Under the pieces are notes generated by a model, which had not been told where the DNA came from, made no database searches, and was given only the letters and a program-made list of their open reading frames with translations. A program made the translations under genes and the position numbers. Source: Deltaproteobacteria bacterium (GTDB taxonomy: Bacteria; Desulfobacterota; Desulfobulbia; Desulfobulbales; JAGXFP01). Taken from it: a DNA stretch of 35,497 nt. The stretch lies in the NCBI GenBank assembly GCA_020056965.1, contig JAGVGT010000060.1:1-35497 (forward strand). The letters run 5' to 3'. Positions 1 through 6,883 of the stretch are shown one piece after another; position 1 is the first letter of the stretch; each line of letters opens with the position of its first letter.

Positions 1-101
1 GCCTTTTCCATGTTCTCCCGGGTGATGAATCCTCCCACGCAGATGACGGGGATATCAAGCCGTTCCTTGAATTTTCCGGCGTACTGGAGGTTGAAACCCT
101 C
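1..101 (-). pseudogene. Old yellow enzyme (NADH:flavin oxidoreductase) fragment
   Basis: On the minus strand, in the frame whose codons lie at 99-101, 96-98 and so on down to 3-5, the peptide reads EGFNLQYAGKFKERLD followed by IPVICVGGFITRENMEKA. This is characteristic of the C-terminal half of the TIM barrel in the OYE family of FMN oxidoreductases, where a strand ending in PVI.VGG precedes the phosphate-binding region and a TREx(M/A)EKA helix. The 3' part lies outside the window. Upstream (above position 104) the family similarity stops and gmd sequence begins on the other strand. The fragment is therefore truncated at its 5' side, either by a real rearrangement or by an assembly chimera. 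Family assignment is from recognisable motifs only. Confidence 0.6.
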
Positions 102-260
102 CTGGGCGACGCCTCCAAGGCGAAAAGGGAGTTGGGCTGGGAGACGAAAATCACCTTTCCGGAACTGGTCAAAGAGATGGTCCGCAGCGACCTGGAAGGT
201 GCCCGCCGCGACGAACTGTGCAAAACCCACGGCTTCAACACCTTCGCCCATAACGAATAA
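87..260 (+). pseudogene. gmd: GDP-mannose 4,6-dehydratase, C-terminal fragment
   Basis: The frame ending at the TAA of 258-260 reads EVETLLGDASKAKRELGW, then TKITFPELVKEMVRSDLE and a tail ending HGF. This matches the C-terminal segment of GDP-mannose 4,6-dehydratase (EVETLLGDPTKA.E.LGW...). Homology starts sharply at codon 87. The residues before it (FLEFSGVL) do not match the expected RYFRPTEV segment, and this upstream DNA instead codes for an OYE-like protein on the other strand. Only about 57 of roughly 350 residues remain. In the usual pathway Gmd makes GDP-4-keto-6-deoxymannose, the substrate of Fcl, whose intact gene follows 32 bp downstream. That order supports a once-complete gmd-fcl operon. 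Whether the truncation is biological or artefactual cannot be decided here. Confidence 0.75.
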
Positions 261-292
261 CCGCTCCCGTCCCTCACCAGCCACGACCTACC

Positions 293-1276
293 ATGGACAC
301 CCCGATGCAAAACCCAGATGCACGGATCTACATCGCCGGCCATCGCGGTCTGGTCGGCGCCGCCCTGGTCCGCCGCCTCCAGGCCCAGGGGCGCCGGAAC
401 CTGATCTTAAGGTCCAGGGGCGAACTTGATCTCCTGAATCAGCAGGCGGTATTGGATTTTTTCGCCGCCGAACGGCCCGAATACGTCTTCCTGGCGGCCG
501 CCAAGGTCGGCGGCATCCACGCCAACCAGACCTATCCGGCCGAGTTCATCCACCAGAATCTGCTGATCCAGAGCAACATCATCCACGCCGCCTACCTGCA
601 TCAGGTCAAACGATTGCTCTTTCTGGGCAGCTCCTGCATCTATCCGAAGTTCGCCCCTCAGCCCATGCGGGAGGAGTGTCTGTTGACCGGCCCCCTGGAG
701 CCGACCAACGAGGCGTATGCTGTCGCCAAGATCGCCGGGATCAAAATGTGCGAGGCCTACAACCGCCAATACGGTACCGGCTTTCTGCCGGTGATGCCGA
801 CCAACCTGTACGGCCCGGGCGACAACTTCGACCTGGCCAACTCCCACGTCCTGCCGGCCCTGATCCGCAAATTTCACGAGGCCAAGACCACCAACGCCAC
901 TACCGTAACGGTCTGGGGCAGCGGTACGCCGAAAAGGGAATTCCTGCACGTCGATGACCTGGCCGACTGCTGCCTCTTTCTGATGGCACTGCCGGAAGCG
1001 CGTTTCACGGGGCTGATCCGGGAGCTGCACCCGACCATCATCAATATCGGGGTGGGTGAGGACCTGTCGATTTTAGAACTGGCGGAAACCGTCAAAAAGG
1101 TGGTGGGGTTTTCCGGCCGTCTGGTCTTCGACCCGACCCAATCCGACGGCACCCCTCGCAAACTCCTGGAAATCAGCCGGATCAGGGAACTGGGCTGGCA
1201 GGCCAAAATTTCCCTGGGCGAGGGTATCGCCAAGACTTACCAATGGTACCTGGAGTCGGCGGCGGTGAAACGATAA
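293..1276 (+). CDS. fcl: GDP-L-fucose synthase
   Basis: A 327-residue NADPH-dependent epimerase/reductase that converts GDP-4-keto-6-deoxy-D-mannose to GDP-L-fucose for surface polysaccharide. It is an extended short-chain dehydrogenase. The nucleotide-binding motif GHRGLVGAA is at residues 16-24. The catalytic Ser of LGSSCIYP is near 113, and the Tyr/Lys pair of YAVAK is at 142/146. The family signatures MPTNLYGPGDNF and WGSGTPKREFLHVDD follow, and DGTPRKLL lies near the C-terminus. Length equals that of E. coli WcaG. ATG 293 has no strong Shine-Dalgarno sequence; ATG 305 is a possible alternative and would not affect the fold. It follows the gmd remnant closely, as expected for a nucleotide-sugar operon. 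Confidence 0.95.
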   Translation: MDTPMQNPDARIYIAGHRGLVGAALVRRLQAQGRRNLILRSRGELDLLNQQAVLDFFAAERPEYVFLAAAKVGGIHANQTYPAEFIHQNLLIQSNIIHAAYLHQVKRLLFLGSSCIYPKFAPQPMREECLLTGPLEPTNEAYAVAKIAGIKMCEAYNRQYGTGFLPVMPTNLYGPGDNFDLANSHVLPALIRKFHEAKTTNATTVTVWGSGTPKREFLHVDDLADCCLFLMALPEARFTGLIRELHPTIINIGVGEDLSILELAETVKKVVGFSGRLVFDPTQSDGTPRKLLEISRIRELGWQAKISLGEGIAKTYQWYLESAAVKR

Positions 1277-1343
1277 CCCCGGTCCCATCCCCTTCCCCTT
1301 AGGCCCCAGACCAGGAGCACCGCCAGCCGGTCGCAAGCACCGT

Positions 1344-1733
1344 TCAACTCAGCAGCAAATCCGCCCCCACCGCCACAATGGAAAGAAAGAAGATCAGCAG
1401 ATAGTTCAAATCCTCTCGGGATTTGGCCAGTGAGGAGAGCAGATAAACCAGCACAGCCCGCTCCTCTCCGGTAAGTTCGCCCGGCCCTTGCAATTTATCG
1501 AGCAGGGCGTACTGGCGGATGGCCTGCTTGCGCTTGTGGGAGATCCAGTAGCGGTAGAGGAAGAAGATCACATAGCCGATGGTCCCGAGATACCAGACCG
1601 GCCGGAACCATTCGGGGTGAATATGGTTAAAGACAATCAGCGCCCGGAAGGCAACGGCGGACATCACGCCGATCAAAAAGAACAGATTGATGACCGAGAC
1701 GGGGACGGTGTGCGGCAAACGGGCTGGCGCCAT
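1344..1733 (-). CDS. Small integral membrane protein, unknown function
   Basis: A 129-residue protein with three predicted hydrophobic segments: about residues 13-33, 44-62, and the extreme C-terminus 110-128. A basic stretch (SHKRKQAIRQYALLDKLQG) follows the second segment and a charged amphipathic region containing GELTGEERAVLVYLLSSLAKSREDLNYL precedes the third. I recognise no characterised family; similar short proteins occur as hypotheticals in deltaproteobacteria. It is convergent with fcl and divergent from mazG, with about 200 bp of intergenic DNA on the mazG side that could hold both promoters. The regular hydrophobic layout and lack of competing frames support it being real. Confidence 0.65.
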   Translation of the reverse strand: MAPARLPHTVPVSVINLFFLIGVMSAVAFRALIVFNHIHPEWFRPVWYLGTIGYVIFFLYRYWISHKRKQAIRQYALLDKLQGPGELTGEERAVLVYLLSSLAKSREDLNYLLIFFLSIVAVGADLLLS

Positions 1734-1938
1734 AGAGTTCGACCTGGAATGAGATTATCGAGAGGTGACTCCGCCGCCGACGGGAGCGGAATTAGTTGCC
1801 ATTTTAGTGCAATTTTCGCAAACGACAAGCGGCGAATCAGCCGGCCTTGTGCCGTATAGCCCTGTTATTTACCAATAATTCTGATGGCCAATTAATGACG
1901 ACCAGATTGGATCGGAAGAATAACCTAATGAGAAAACC

Positions 1939-2733
1939 ATGAAAACGCCCACCGCTACGGCAAAGTTATCCGAACTTACTGAAATCATCACCAGACTTCG
2001 CCAACCGGATGGTTGCCCCTGGGACCGCAAACAAACCGTAAGTTCCTTCCGGCCATATCTGATCGAAGAGTTGCACGAACTCTTGGAGGCCATCGACCTC
2101 GACGACCGTCCGTTGATAAAAGAAGAACTGGGCGACCTGCTTTTCCAGGTGATCTTCATCAGCAACCTCTATGAAGAGCAGGGTTCCTTCACCCTGACTG
2201 AGGTCATCGAGACCATCACCGCCAAAATGATCCGTCGCCACCCGCACGTATTTGGCGATACCAAGGTGGACTCGGAAAAAGAACTGCGCCGCAACTGGAA
2301 CCGGGTAAAAACCGCAGAGAATGCCGCCAAAGGGAACAAGGACCGCAGTATCTTTACCTTTCCACGCTCGTTGCCGGCCCTGAACCGCGCCCAGCGCGTA
2401 TCCGAGCGGGCGGTGAGCAGCGGTTTCGAGTGGCCGGACCTGGCGGCCGTCTTCGCCAAACTTGCAGAGGAGTTCGCCGAACTGCAAGAGGCGACGGACC
2501 GGGGAACCCCGCACGAGGTGGAAGAAGAGATCGGCGATCTCCTCTTTACCATGGTCAACATCGCCAGGAAGAGCGGCTTTGACGCCGAAACCACGCTGCA
2601 AAAGGCCACCGACAAGTTTACCAAACGCTTCACCAAAATGGCGCAACTGGCCGAAGCCGACGGCAGCCCGCTGGAGGATCTGGATATCCAGGCCATGCAA
2701 AATTACTGGCTCCAGGTCAAGAAGGAAGAGTAG
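1939..2733 (+). CDS. mazG: Nucleoside triphosphate pyrophosphohydrolase MazG
   Basis: A 264-residue house-cleaning enzyme that hydrolyses (d)NTPs to NMP and PPi. It has the two tandem all-alpha MazG domains of the bacterial type. Domain 1 shows LRQPDGCPWDRKQT near residue 15-28, then the metal-binding EELHELLEA and KEELGDLLFQV helices. Domain 2 shows AEEFAELQEATD and EEEIGDLLFTMVNIAR around residues 175-210. The RRHPHVFGD signature and the linker helix ELRRNWNRVK also fit. Length matches E. coli MazG (263). ATG 1939 is preceded by AATGAGAAAACC, a weak ribosome site. It stands alone before the rpsF promoter. Confidence 0.93.
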   Translation: MKTPTATAKLSELTEIITRLRQPDGCPWDRKQTVSSFRPYLIEELHELLEAIDLDDRPLIKEELGDLLFQVIFISNLYEEQGSFTLTEVIETITAKMIRRHPHVFGDTKVDSEKELRRNWNRVKTAENAAKGNKDRSIFTFPRSLPALNRAQRVSERAVSSGFEWPDLAAVFAKLAEEFAELQEATDRGTPHEVEEEIGDLLFTMVNIARKSGFDAETTLQKATDKFTKRFTKMAQLAEADGSPLEDLDIQAMQNYWLQVKKEE

Positions 2734-2776
2734 AAGTGTTTTCAATCATATAGGGCCGCCGAAGCCGGAAAATTCA

Positions 2777-2805
2777 TTGACAGCCCCCCGGCCCTATGTT
2801 ATCAA
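2777..2805 (+). promoter_or_regulatory. Candidate sigma70 promoter for the rpsF operon
   Basis: TTGACA at 2777-2782 (perfect -35 consensus), 17 bp spacer, TATCAA at 2800-2805 (4 of 6 matches to the -10 consensus). It lies just after mazG and about 110 bp before the rpsF start, so the transcript would carry the structured leader at 2821-2890. Confidence 0.5.
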
Positions 2806-2820
2806 AGCCGTTTATTTTCT

Positions 2821-2890
2821 CCTGCCCCACAGGGAGGCAGGACCATACTCCTTGCTCGTAACCCGATTTAAAGTCGGGGAGTGCGGGCCG
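2821..2890 (+). promoter_or_regulatory. Structured 5' leader of rpsF, possible S6:S18 control element
   Basis: Two hairpins can be drawn. The first pairs CCTGCC (2821-2826) with GGCAGG (2836-2841). The second pairs CCCGA (2862-2866) with TCGGG (2874-2878), is preceded by an unpaired GTAA, and is closed outside by GCTC/GAGT pairing. Leaders of rpsF operons in many bacteria bind the S6:S18 complex to repress translation, and an unpaired CCG-containing region in a stem is part of that motif. Whether this leader is that motif is inference; it needs a covariance-model match. Confidence 0.4.
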
Positions 2891-2918
2891 CATAAATTAA
2901 GTCCATAAGGAGACTACC

Positions 2919-3326
2919 ATGCGCAGATACGAAACGATTGCGATCCTCAAGCCCTCACTGGGCGAGGACGACCTCAAATCGGTGATCGACCGTAGCACCG
3001 GCATCATCGAGGGCCTAGAGGGTTCCATGATCAAACTTGATCGCTGGGGCTTGAAAAAACTGGCCTATCCGATCGGCAAGGAACAACAGGGGCATTACCT
3101 CTACATGCAGTATGCCGGAGTACCGGCTGCGGTCAGTGAGCTGGAACGAATCTACCGGATCGAAGACCGGGTCATGAAATTCCTGACCGTCAAACTGCAG
3201 GACGTCTATTCCGAGTTACCTGAAGACATTGCCGCCGAACCGGTGGCCCAGGAAGCGGCGGACCAGGACCTGGTTGACCAGGAACCTGAGAGCCTGGAAC
3301 CGGCCGAAGACGTAGAAGAAGTCTGA
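2919..3326 (+). CDS. rpsF: 30S ribosomal protein bS6
   Basis: A 135-residue ribosomal protein that pairs with bS18 in the platform of the 30S subunit. The start MRRYETIAILKPSLGEDD is the classic S6 N-terminus. The core continues through LDRWGLKKLAYPIGKEQQGHY and ends RIYRIEDRVMKFLTVKL. After about residue 97 comes an acidic tail (EDIAAEPVAQEAADQDLVDQE...) of roughly 35 residues, common in S6. ATG 2919 has a good ribosome site, AAGGAG at 2907-2912. It is the first gene of the rpsF-rpsR-DUF2232-rplI operon. Confidence 0.97.
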   Translation: MRRYETIAILKPSLGEDDLKSVIDRSTGIIEGLEGSMIKLDRWGLKKLAYPIGKEQQGHYLYMQYAGVPAAVSELERIYRIEDRVMKFLTVKLQDVYSELPEDIAAEPVAQEAADQDLVDQEPESLEPAEDVEEV

Positions 3327-3378
3327 GCCTTCCGGCTTAGCCACCCCACCCAAAGCCAATATCTGACGGAGATCAGCC

Positions 3379-3651
3379 ATGAGTTTCGCAAGAAAACCAG
3401 CCAAAACCAGAAAGCCTGTGGGCAATAAGACTTTCATCCGCAAAAAAGTTTGCCGTTTCTGCTCGGACGAGAGCTTGACCATTGATTACAAGGAAATTCG
3501 CACCTTGAAAAATTTCGTGACCGAGCGGGGCAAAATTATCCCCCGCCGGATTTACGGCAACTGCGCCAAGCACCAGCGCCAACTTACCGAAGCTATCCGG
3601 CGGGCTCGTCAAATCGCGCTTCTGCCGTACAGCGGCAACATTAATTTTTAG
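3379..3651 (+). CDS. rpsR: 30S ribosomal protein bS18
   Basis: A 90-residue protein with the conserved S18 core [23 protein letters not shown] and a tail [10 protein letters not shown]. It is of the cysteine-containing type: CRFC near residues 25-28 and CAKH near 62-65 form the CxxC...CxxH zinc-site pattern of C+ S18 proteins. The gene lies 52 bp after rpsF, the usual pairing for two proteins that bind as a heterodimer and may repress their own leader together. Confidence 0.97.
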   Translation: MSFARKPAKTRKPVGNKTFIRKKVCRFCSDESLTIDYKEIRTLKNFVTERGKIIPRRIYGNCAKHQRQLTEAIRRARQIALLPYSGNINF

Positions 3652-3675
3652 CCGGGGCGCCCAGCTTACGGCTTG

Positions 3676-4659
3676 ATGATTAGTCAGCGGAACAGTTTTT
3701 TCGATAAACTCAACCTGAACGTGGTGGCGATTGCCGTTGCCGCTACGGCGTGGGCATTACCGGCGGTTAGCCCGGTATTTGTGGGCTTGCAGATTTTTGC
3801 ACCTTTGCCGGCCTTTTATTTCCTGGTCGAGTTAGGGCAGCGTCGCGGTCTAACGACCTTGGCCGCGGCCTTGCTGATCAGTGGCATGGTCAGTGTGCTG
3901 CTTAGCCAGTCCGGGGTATTCATGTTTACAACCCTGATGCTGCCGGCCGGCCTGATCATGGCCAAAGAGGTCCTGAACAAGCAGAGCAGTCCGGTGCGAA
4001 CAGGGTTTAAAGCCTTGCTCGTTTTGGTTTTGGTGTGGTTACTGTGGGCGCTTTTTTACGGTGTTGGTCGCCCGGGTTCGACTGGAATTTACGGCGATAT
4101 TGTGACCAGCCTAGATGCCGGTCTGGTGGAAGTTGGTGCGACTCTGAAGGGTAACACCAGTTTAGAGCCGGAACAGGCCCTGGAAGTGGAAGCCGCCATC
4201 TCGCGTTTGCGCGGCCTGTTGCCACGAGTCATGCCCGGGTTGCTGTTCACCACCATGCTGAATACCATTTTCTTCAACATGGTGGCCGGTCAATACTTCC
4301 TGCGCAGAAGGAAGGCCGAGTTAGTTCCGTGGCCACCCTTCGCAGCCTGGAGGTTACCGGAACCACTGGTGGCTCTGGTTATTGTAGCTGGCTTCTGCCT
4401 GCTTCTGCCGACGCAGATTTTTAAAGACATCGGCCTTAACCTCCTGCTGGTGGCGGGGACTCTGTATTTTTTCCAGGGCCTGTCGCTACTGACCAGTCTC
4501 TTGAATCGCTGGTCGGTACCGGGTCTGTTGCGGGCTTTGATTTTTTTACTGCTTCTGGTCCAAGCGTACGGGATTATGCTGTTGGCCGCATTTGGTTTGG
4601 TCGATGTCTGGGCTAATCTGCGCAAACCGCGCCCCAAACCAGAAGAAGATAATATTTAA
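3676..4659 (+). CDS. DUF2232 family integral membrane protein
   Basis: A polytopic membrane protein of about 327 residues with roughly eight hydrophobic segments. It starts near a basic N-terminus (SQRNSFFDKLN) and ends in a polar tail NLRKPRPKPEEDN. Proteins of the DUF2232 (YybS-like) family sit between rpsR and rplI in many Firmicutes and deltaproteobacteria, and the position here is the main support for that name. The polar loop around residues 130-175 is the longest soluble part. A TTG at 3673 precedes ATG 3676; I prefer the ATG. The gene has more T and slightly lower GC than its neighbours, normal for a membrane protein. Function unknown. Confidence 0.8.
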   Translation: MISQRNSFFDKLNLNVVAIAVAATAWALPAVSPVFVGLQIFAPLPAFYFLVELGQRRGLTTLAAALLISGMVSVLLSQSGVFMFTTLMLPAGLIMAKEVLNKQSSPVRTGFKALLVLVLVWLLWALFYGVGRPGSTGIYGDIVTSLDAGLVEVGATLKGNTSLEPEQALEVEAAISRLRGLLPRVMPGLLFTTMLNTIFFNMVAGQYFLRRRKAELVPWPPFAAWRLPEPLVALVIVAGFCLLLPTQIFKDIGLNLLLVAGTLYFFQGLSLLTSLLNRWSVPGLLRALIFLLLLVQAYGIMLLAAFGLVDVWANLRKPRPKPEEDNI

Positions 4660-4709
4660 TTAAACAAGTATATCTCACCCAGTTATTTCCAGTGAGGAGG
4701 AATAAAACC

Positions 4710-5171
4710 ATGGAAGTGATTCTCAAAGAGTTGATTGATACCTTGGGCGAAGAAGGCGACGTTGTACAAATCAAGCCTGGCTACGGCCGCAACTACCTGC
4801 TGCCCCAGGGCAAGGCCATCCTGGCCACCAAGGCCAATCTGGCGGTCCTGGAAAAGGAAAAGTCCGCCATTGAAGCCCGCAAGGCGGCAATGCGCACTGA
4901 TTCCGAATCCATCGCCAAAAAAATTGCCGGCATTACCGTCGTCATCGAACAACGGGCCGGCAGCGAGGACAAACTGTTCGGCTCCGTGACCGCCGCCGAC
5001 ATTGCTGAAAAACTGGCCACCCTGGGCGTGACCATCGACAAGCGCAAGATCAGCCTGTCTGAACCCATCAAGACCTTGGGAGAGTACCTGATCACCGTTA
5101 AAGTCGGGTATCAGGTCAACGCCGATGTGAAGGTTCAAGTCATTCCTCTGAGTGGCGAAGCAGCAGCCTAA
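4710..5171 (+). CDS. rplI: 50S ribosomal protein bL9
   Basis: A 153-residue protein beginning MEVILKELIDTLGEEGDVVQIKPGYGRNYLLPQGKA in pieces: the N-terminal RNA-binding domain with the KPGYGRNYL signature. A long central helix (about 40-75, rich in A, K and E) and a C-terminal domain (LFGSVTAADIAEKL... LGEYLITVKV) follow. ATG 4710 is chosen because GAGGAGG (4694-4700) lies about nine bases before it and because L9 starts with MEVIL; the in-frame GTG at 4692 would add six non-conserved residues. It is the last gene before two terminators. Confidence 0.96.
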   Translation: MEVILKELIDTLGEEGDVVQIKPGYGRNYLLPQGKAILATKANLAVLEKEKSAIEARKAAMRTDSESIAKKIAGITVVIEQRAGSEDKLFGSVTAADIAEKLATLGVTIDKRKISLSEPIKTLGEYLITVKVGYQVNADVKVQVIPLSGEAAA

Positions 5172-5226
5172 TAAAAATCGCCGCCACCGCCTCTCCCGCG
5201 GCGGGTTTACAACTTGTGACACCTCT

Positions 5227-5270
5227 GCGGCCCCGGCCCTTCGCAAGAAGGCCCCGGGGCCGCTTTTTTT
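5227..5270 (+). terminator. Rho-independent terminator after rplI
   Basis: A very stable stem: GCGGCCCCGG (5227-5236) pairs with CCGGGGCCGC (5254-5263). An inner CCTTC/GAAGG stem is capped by a GCAA tetraloop, and seven T residues follow at 5264-5270. Confidence 0.93.
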
Positions 5271-5318
5271 GGCGTCGTCCCGCTCAGAATTTTGTGGACG
5301 GCGCCCTGGTTTTTTTTT
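5271..5318 (+). terminator. Second tandem terminator after rplI
   Basis: GGCGTCGTCC (5271-5280) pairs with GGACGGCGCC (5296-5305), ten pairs with one G-U, around a 15-base loop, then CTGG and nine T residues (5310-5318). It directly abuts the first terminator, insulating dnaB from the ribosomal operon. Confidence 0.75.
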
Positions 5319-5502
5319 AAGGTAGCGACTCGTTTTCCGGCTGCAAAGTCCTCTTTAGGAACCGTTAGAAAATAACCTGTGCCATTCAGGCCCTTCCCTT
5401 ACGGCCCTTACTCTGATTAGTCCCCCCCTTGACGGGGATGCCGTCTTGGCAGATTGACCAGTTTATTATCCTATCAACGGCTTAGTCACTGACCAAACTG
5501 CC
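5319..5502 (+). other. dnaB upstream region, no clear promoter
   Basis: Between the second terminator and dnaB I see no open frame and no convincing promoter. TTGACG (5429-5434) and TTGGCA (5446-5451) are -35-like, but no good -10 hexamer lies at 16-18 bp; TCCTAT at 5469-5474 is the nearest candidate. A promoter must be here because two terminators precede it. Confidence 0.5.
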
Positions 5503-6870
5503 ATGGAACCAGCCCAAAAACCATTATCCACCCTCCAGCGCCTCCCCCCTCAGAACCTCGAGGCCGAGCAATGCGTACTCGGTTCCATTCTCCTGCAGAC
5601 CGAGGCCATGGACAAGGTCGTCGAGACCTTGGCGGCCGAGGATTTCTACCGCCCCGAACACCGTCTGATCTTCGCGGCCATGCTGCATCTTTTTGGCAAA
5701 AACGAACCGCGGGATCTGGTCACCGTGACCAACGTTCTCAAGAACGAGAACAATCTCGACAAGATGGGCGGTCCGGCCTATCTGGCCGCCCTGACCGACA
5801 TTGTCCCGATGGCGTCCAACATCGTTTACTACGCCAAAATTGTCCGGGAAAAGTCGATCCTGCGCCGCCTGATCTCGACCTCCACCGAGATCGCCAGCCG
5901 TTGTTACGAGGAGCAGGACGATATCGACAAGCTCTTGGACGAAACCGAACAGAACATCTTCGATATCGCCCAGGCCAAGAGCAGCCAGTCCGTATTCCCG
6001 ATCAGCACCGTGATCAACTCGGCCTTCAACGAGGTCAAGAAGCTTTCCGAGCGCAAGGAGATGATTACCGGGGTTCCTACCGGCTTCGAGGATTTCGACC
6101 GCAAGACCGCCGGCCTGCAACCCGCCGACCTGATCATCCTGGCCGCCCGGCCCAGTATGGGCAAGACCGCCCTGGCCATGAACATGGTCCAGAACGCCGC
6201 CCTGCTCTACAAGGTCCCGGTCGGGGTTTTCAGCCTGGAAATGTCCAAGGAACAGCTGGGCATGCGAATGCTCTGTTCAATCAGCAAGGTCGATTCCCAA
6301 AGGATCCGCACCGGTCACATCCAGGAAAATGACTGGCCCAAGCTGGCCCGGGCGGTGGGGATGCTCTCGGAGGCCTCGATTTTCATCGATGACACCCCCT
6401 CGCTCTCGGTTCTGGAACTGCGGGCCAAGGCCCGCCGCCTCAAGACCGAACACAACCTGGGGCTGGTGGTGATCGATTACCTGCAGCTCATGCGCGGATC
6501 TTCAACAGAGAGACGCGAGCAGGAGATCAGCGAAATTTCCCGTTCGCTCAAGGCCATGGCCAAGGAGCTGCATATCCCGGTCATCGCCCTCTCCCAGCTT
6601 AACCGCAGCCTGGAAAGCCGCGGTGACAAACGGCCCCAGCTTTCCGATCTGCGCGAGTCCGGCGCCATCGAACAGGACGCCGACGTGATCTGCTTCATCT
6701 ATCGCGACGAGGTCTACAACAAGTCGGAGGCCAACCCCAAGCGGGGCATCGCCGAACTGATCATCGGCAAGCAACGGAACGGCCCCACCGGCACCATCGA
6801 AATGGCCTTCCGCAGCGAATTCACCACCTTCGAAAACCTGGCCCGGGGCGACTACCCCGACCTTCACTAA
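5503..6870 (+). CDS. dnaB: Replicative DNA helicase DnaB
   Basis: A 455-residue hexameric 5'-3' helicase that unwinds DNA at the fork and binds primase. The N-terminal domain starts [17 protein letters not shown], the universal DnaB signature. The RecA-like C-terminal domain begins near residue 185 ([34 protein letters not shown] in pieces). Walker [11 protein letters not shown] is around 216-225, and [10 protein letters not shown] follows. Walker [10 protein letters not shown] is near 323-331, then the [27 protein letters not shown] and [11 protein letters not shown] motifs. No intein interrupts the Walker A or H4 motifs, a common insertion site. leuS starts 13 bp downstream, so the two are probably co-transcribed. 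Confidence 0.97.
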   Translation: MEPAQKPLSTLQRLPPQNLEAEQCVLGSILLQTEAMDKVVETLAAEDFYRPEHRLIFAAMLHLFGKNEPRDLVTVTNVLKNENNLDKMGGPAYLAALTDIVPMASNIVYYAKIVREKSILRRLISTSTEIASRCYEEQDDIDKLLDETEQNIFDIAQAKSSQSVFPISTVINSAFNEVKKLSERKEMITGVPTGFEDFDRKTAGLQPADLIILAARPSMGKTALAMNMVQNAALLYKVPVGVFSLEMSKEQLGMRMLCSISKVDSQRIRTGHIQENDWPKLARAVGMLSEASIFIDDTPSLSVLELRAKARRLKTEHNLGLVVIDYLQLMRGSSTERREQEISEISRSLKAMAKELHIPVIALSQLNRSLESRGDKRPQLSDLRESGAIEQDADVICFIYRDEVYNKSEANPKRGIAELIIGKQRNGPTGTIEMAFRSEFTTFENLARGDYPDLH

Positions 6871-6883
6871 AAGACGAGAAAAA

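Noticed and set aside
10-429. Plus-strand frame of 139 codons across the gmd/fcl region
   Set aside because: It is out of frame with both gmd and fcl, has Arg/Ser/Pro-rich shadow composition and overlaps them fully.
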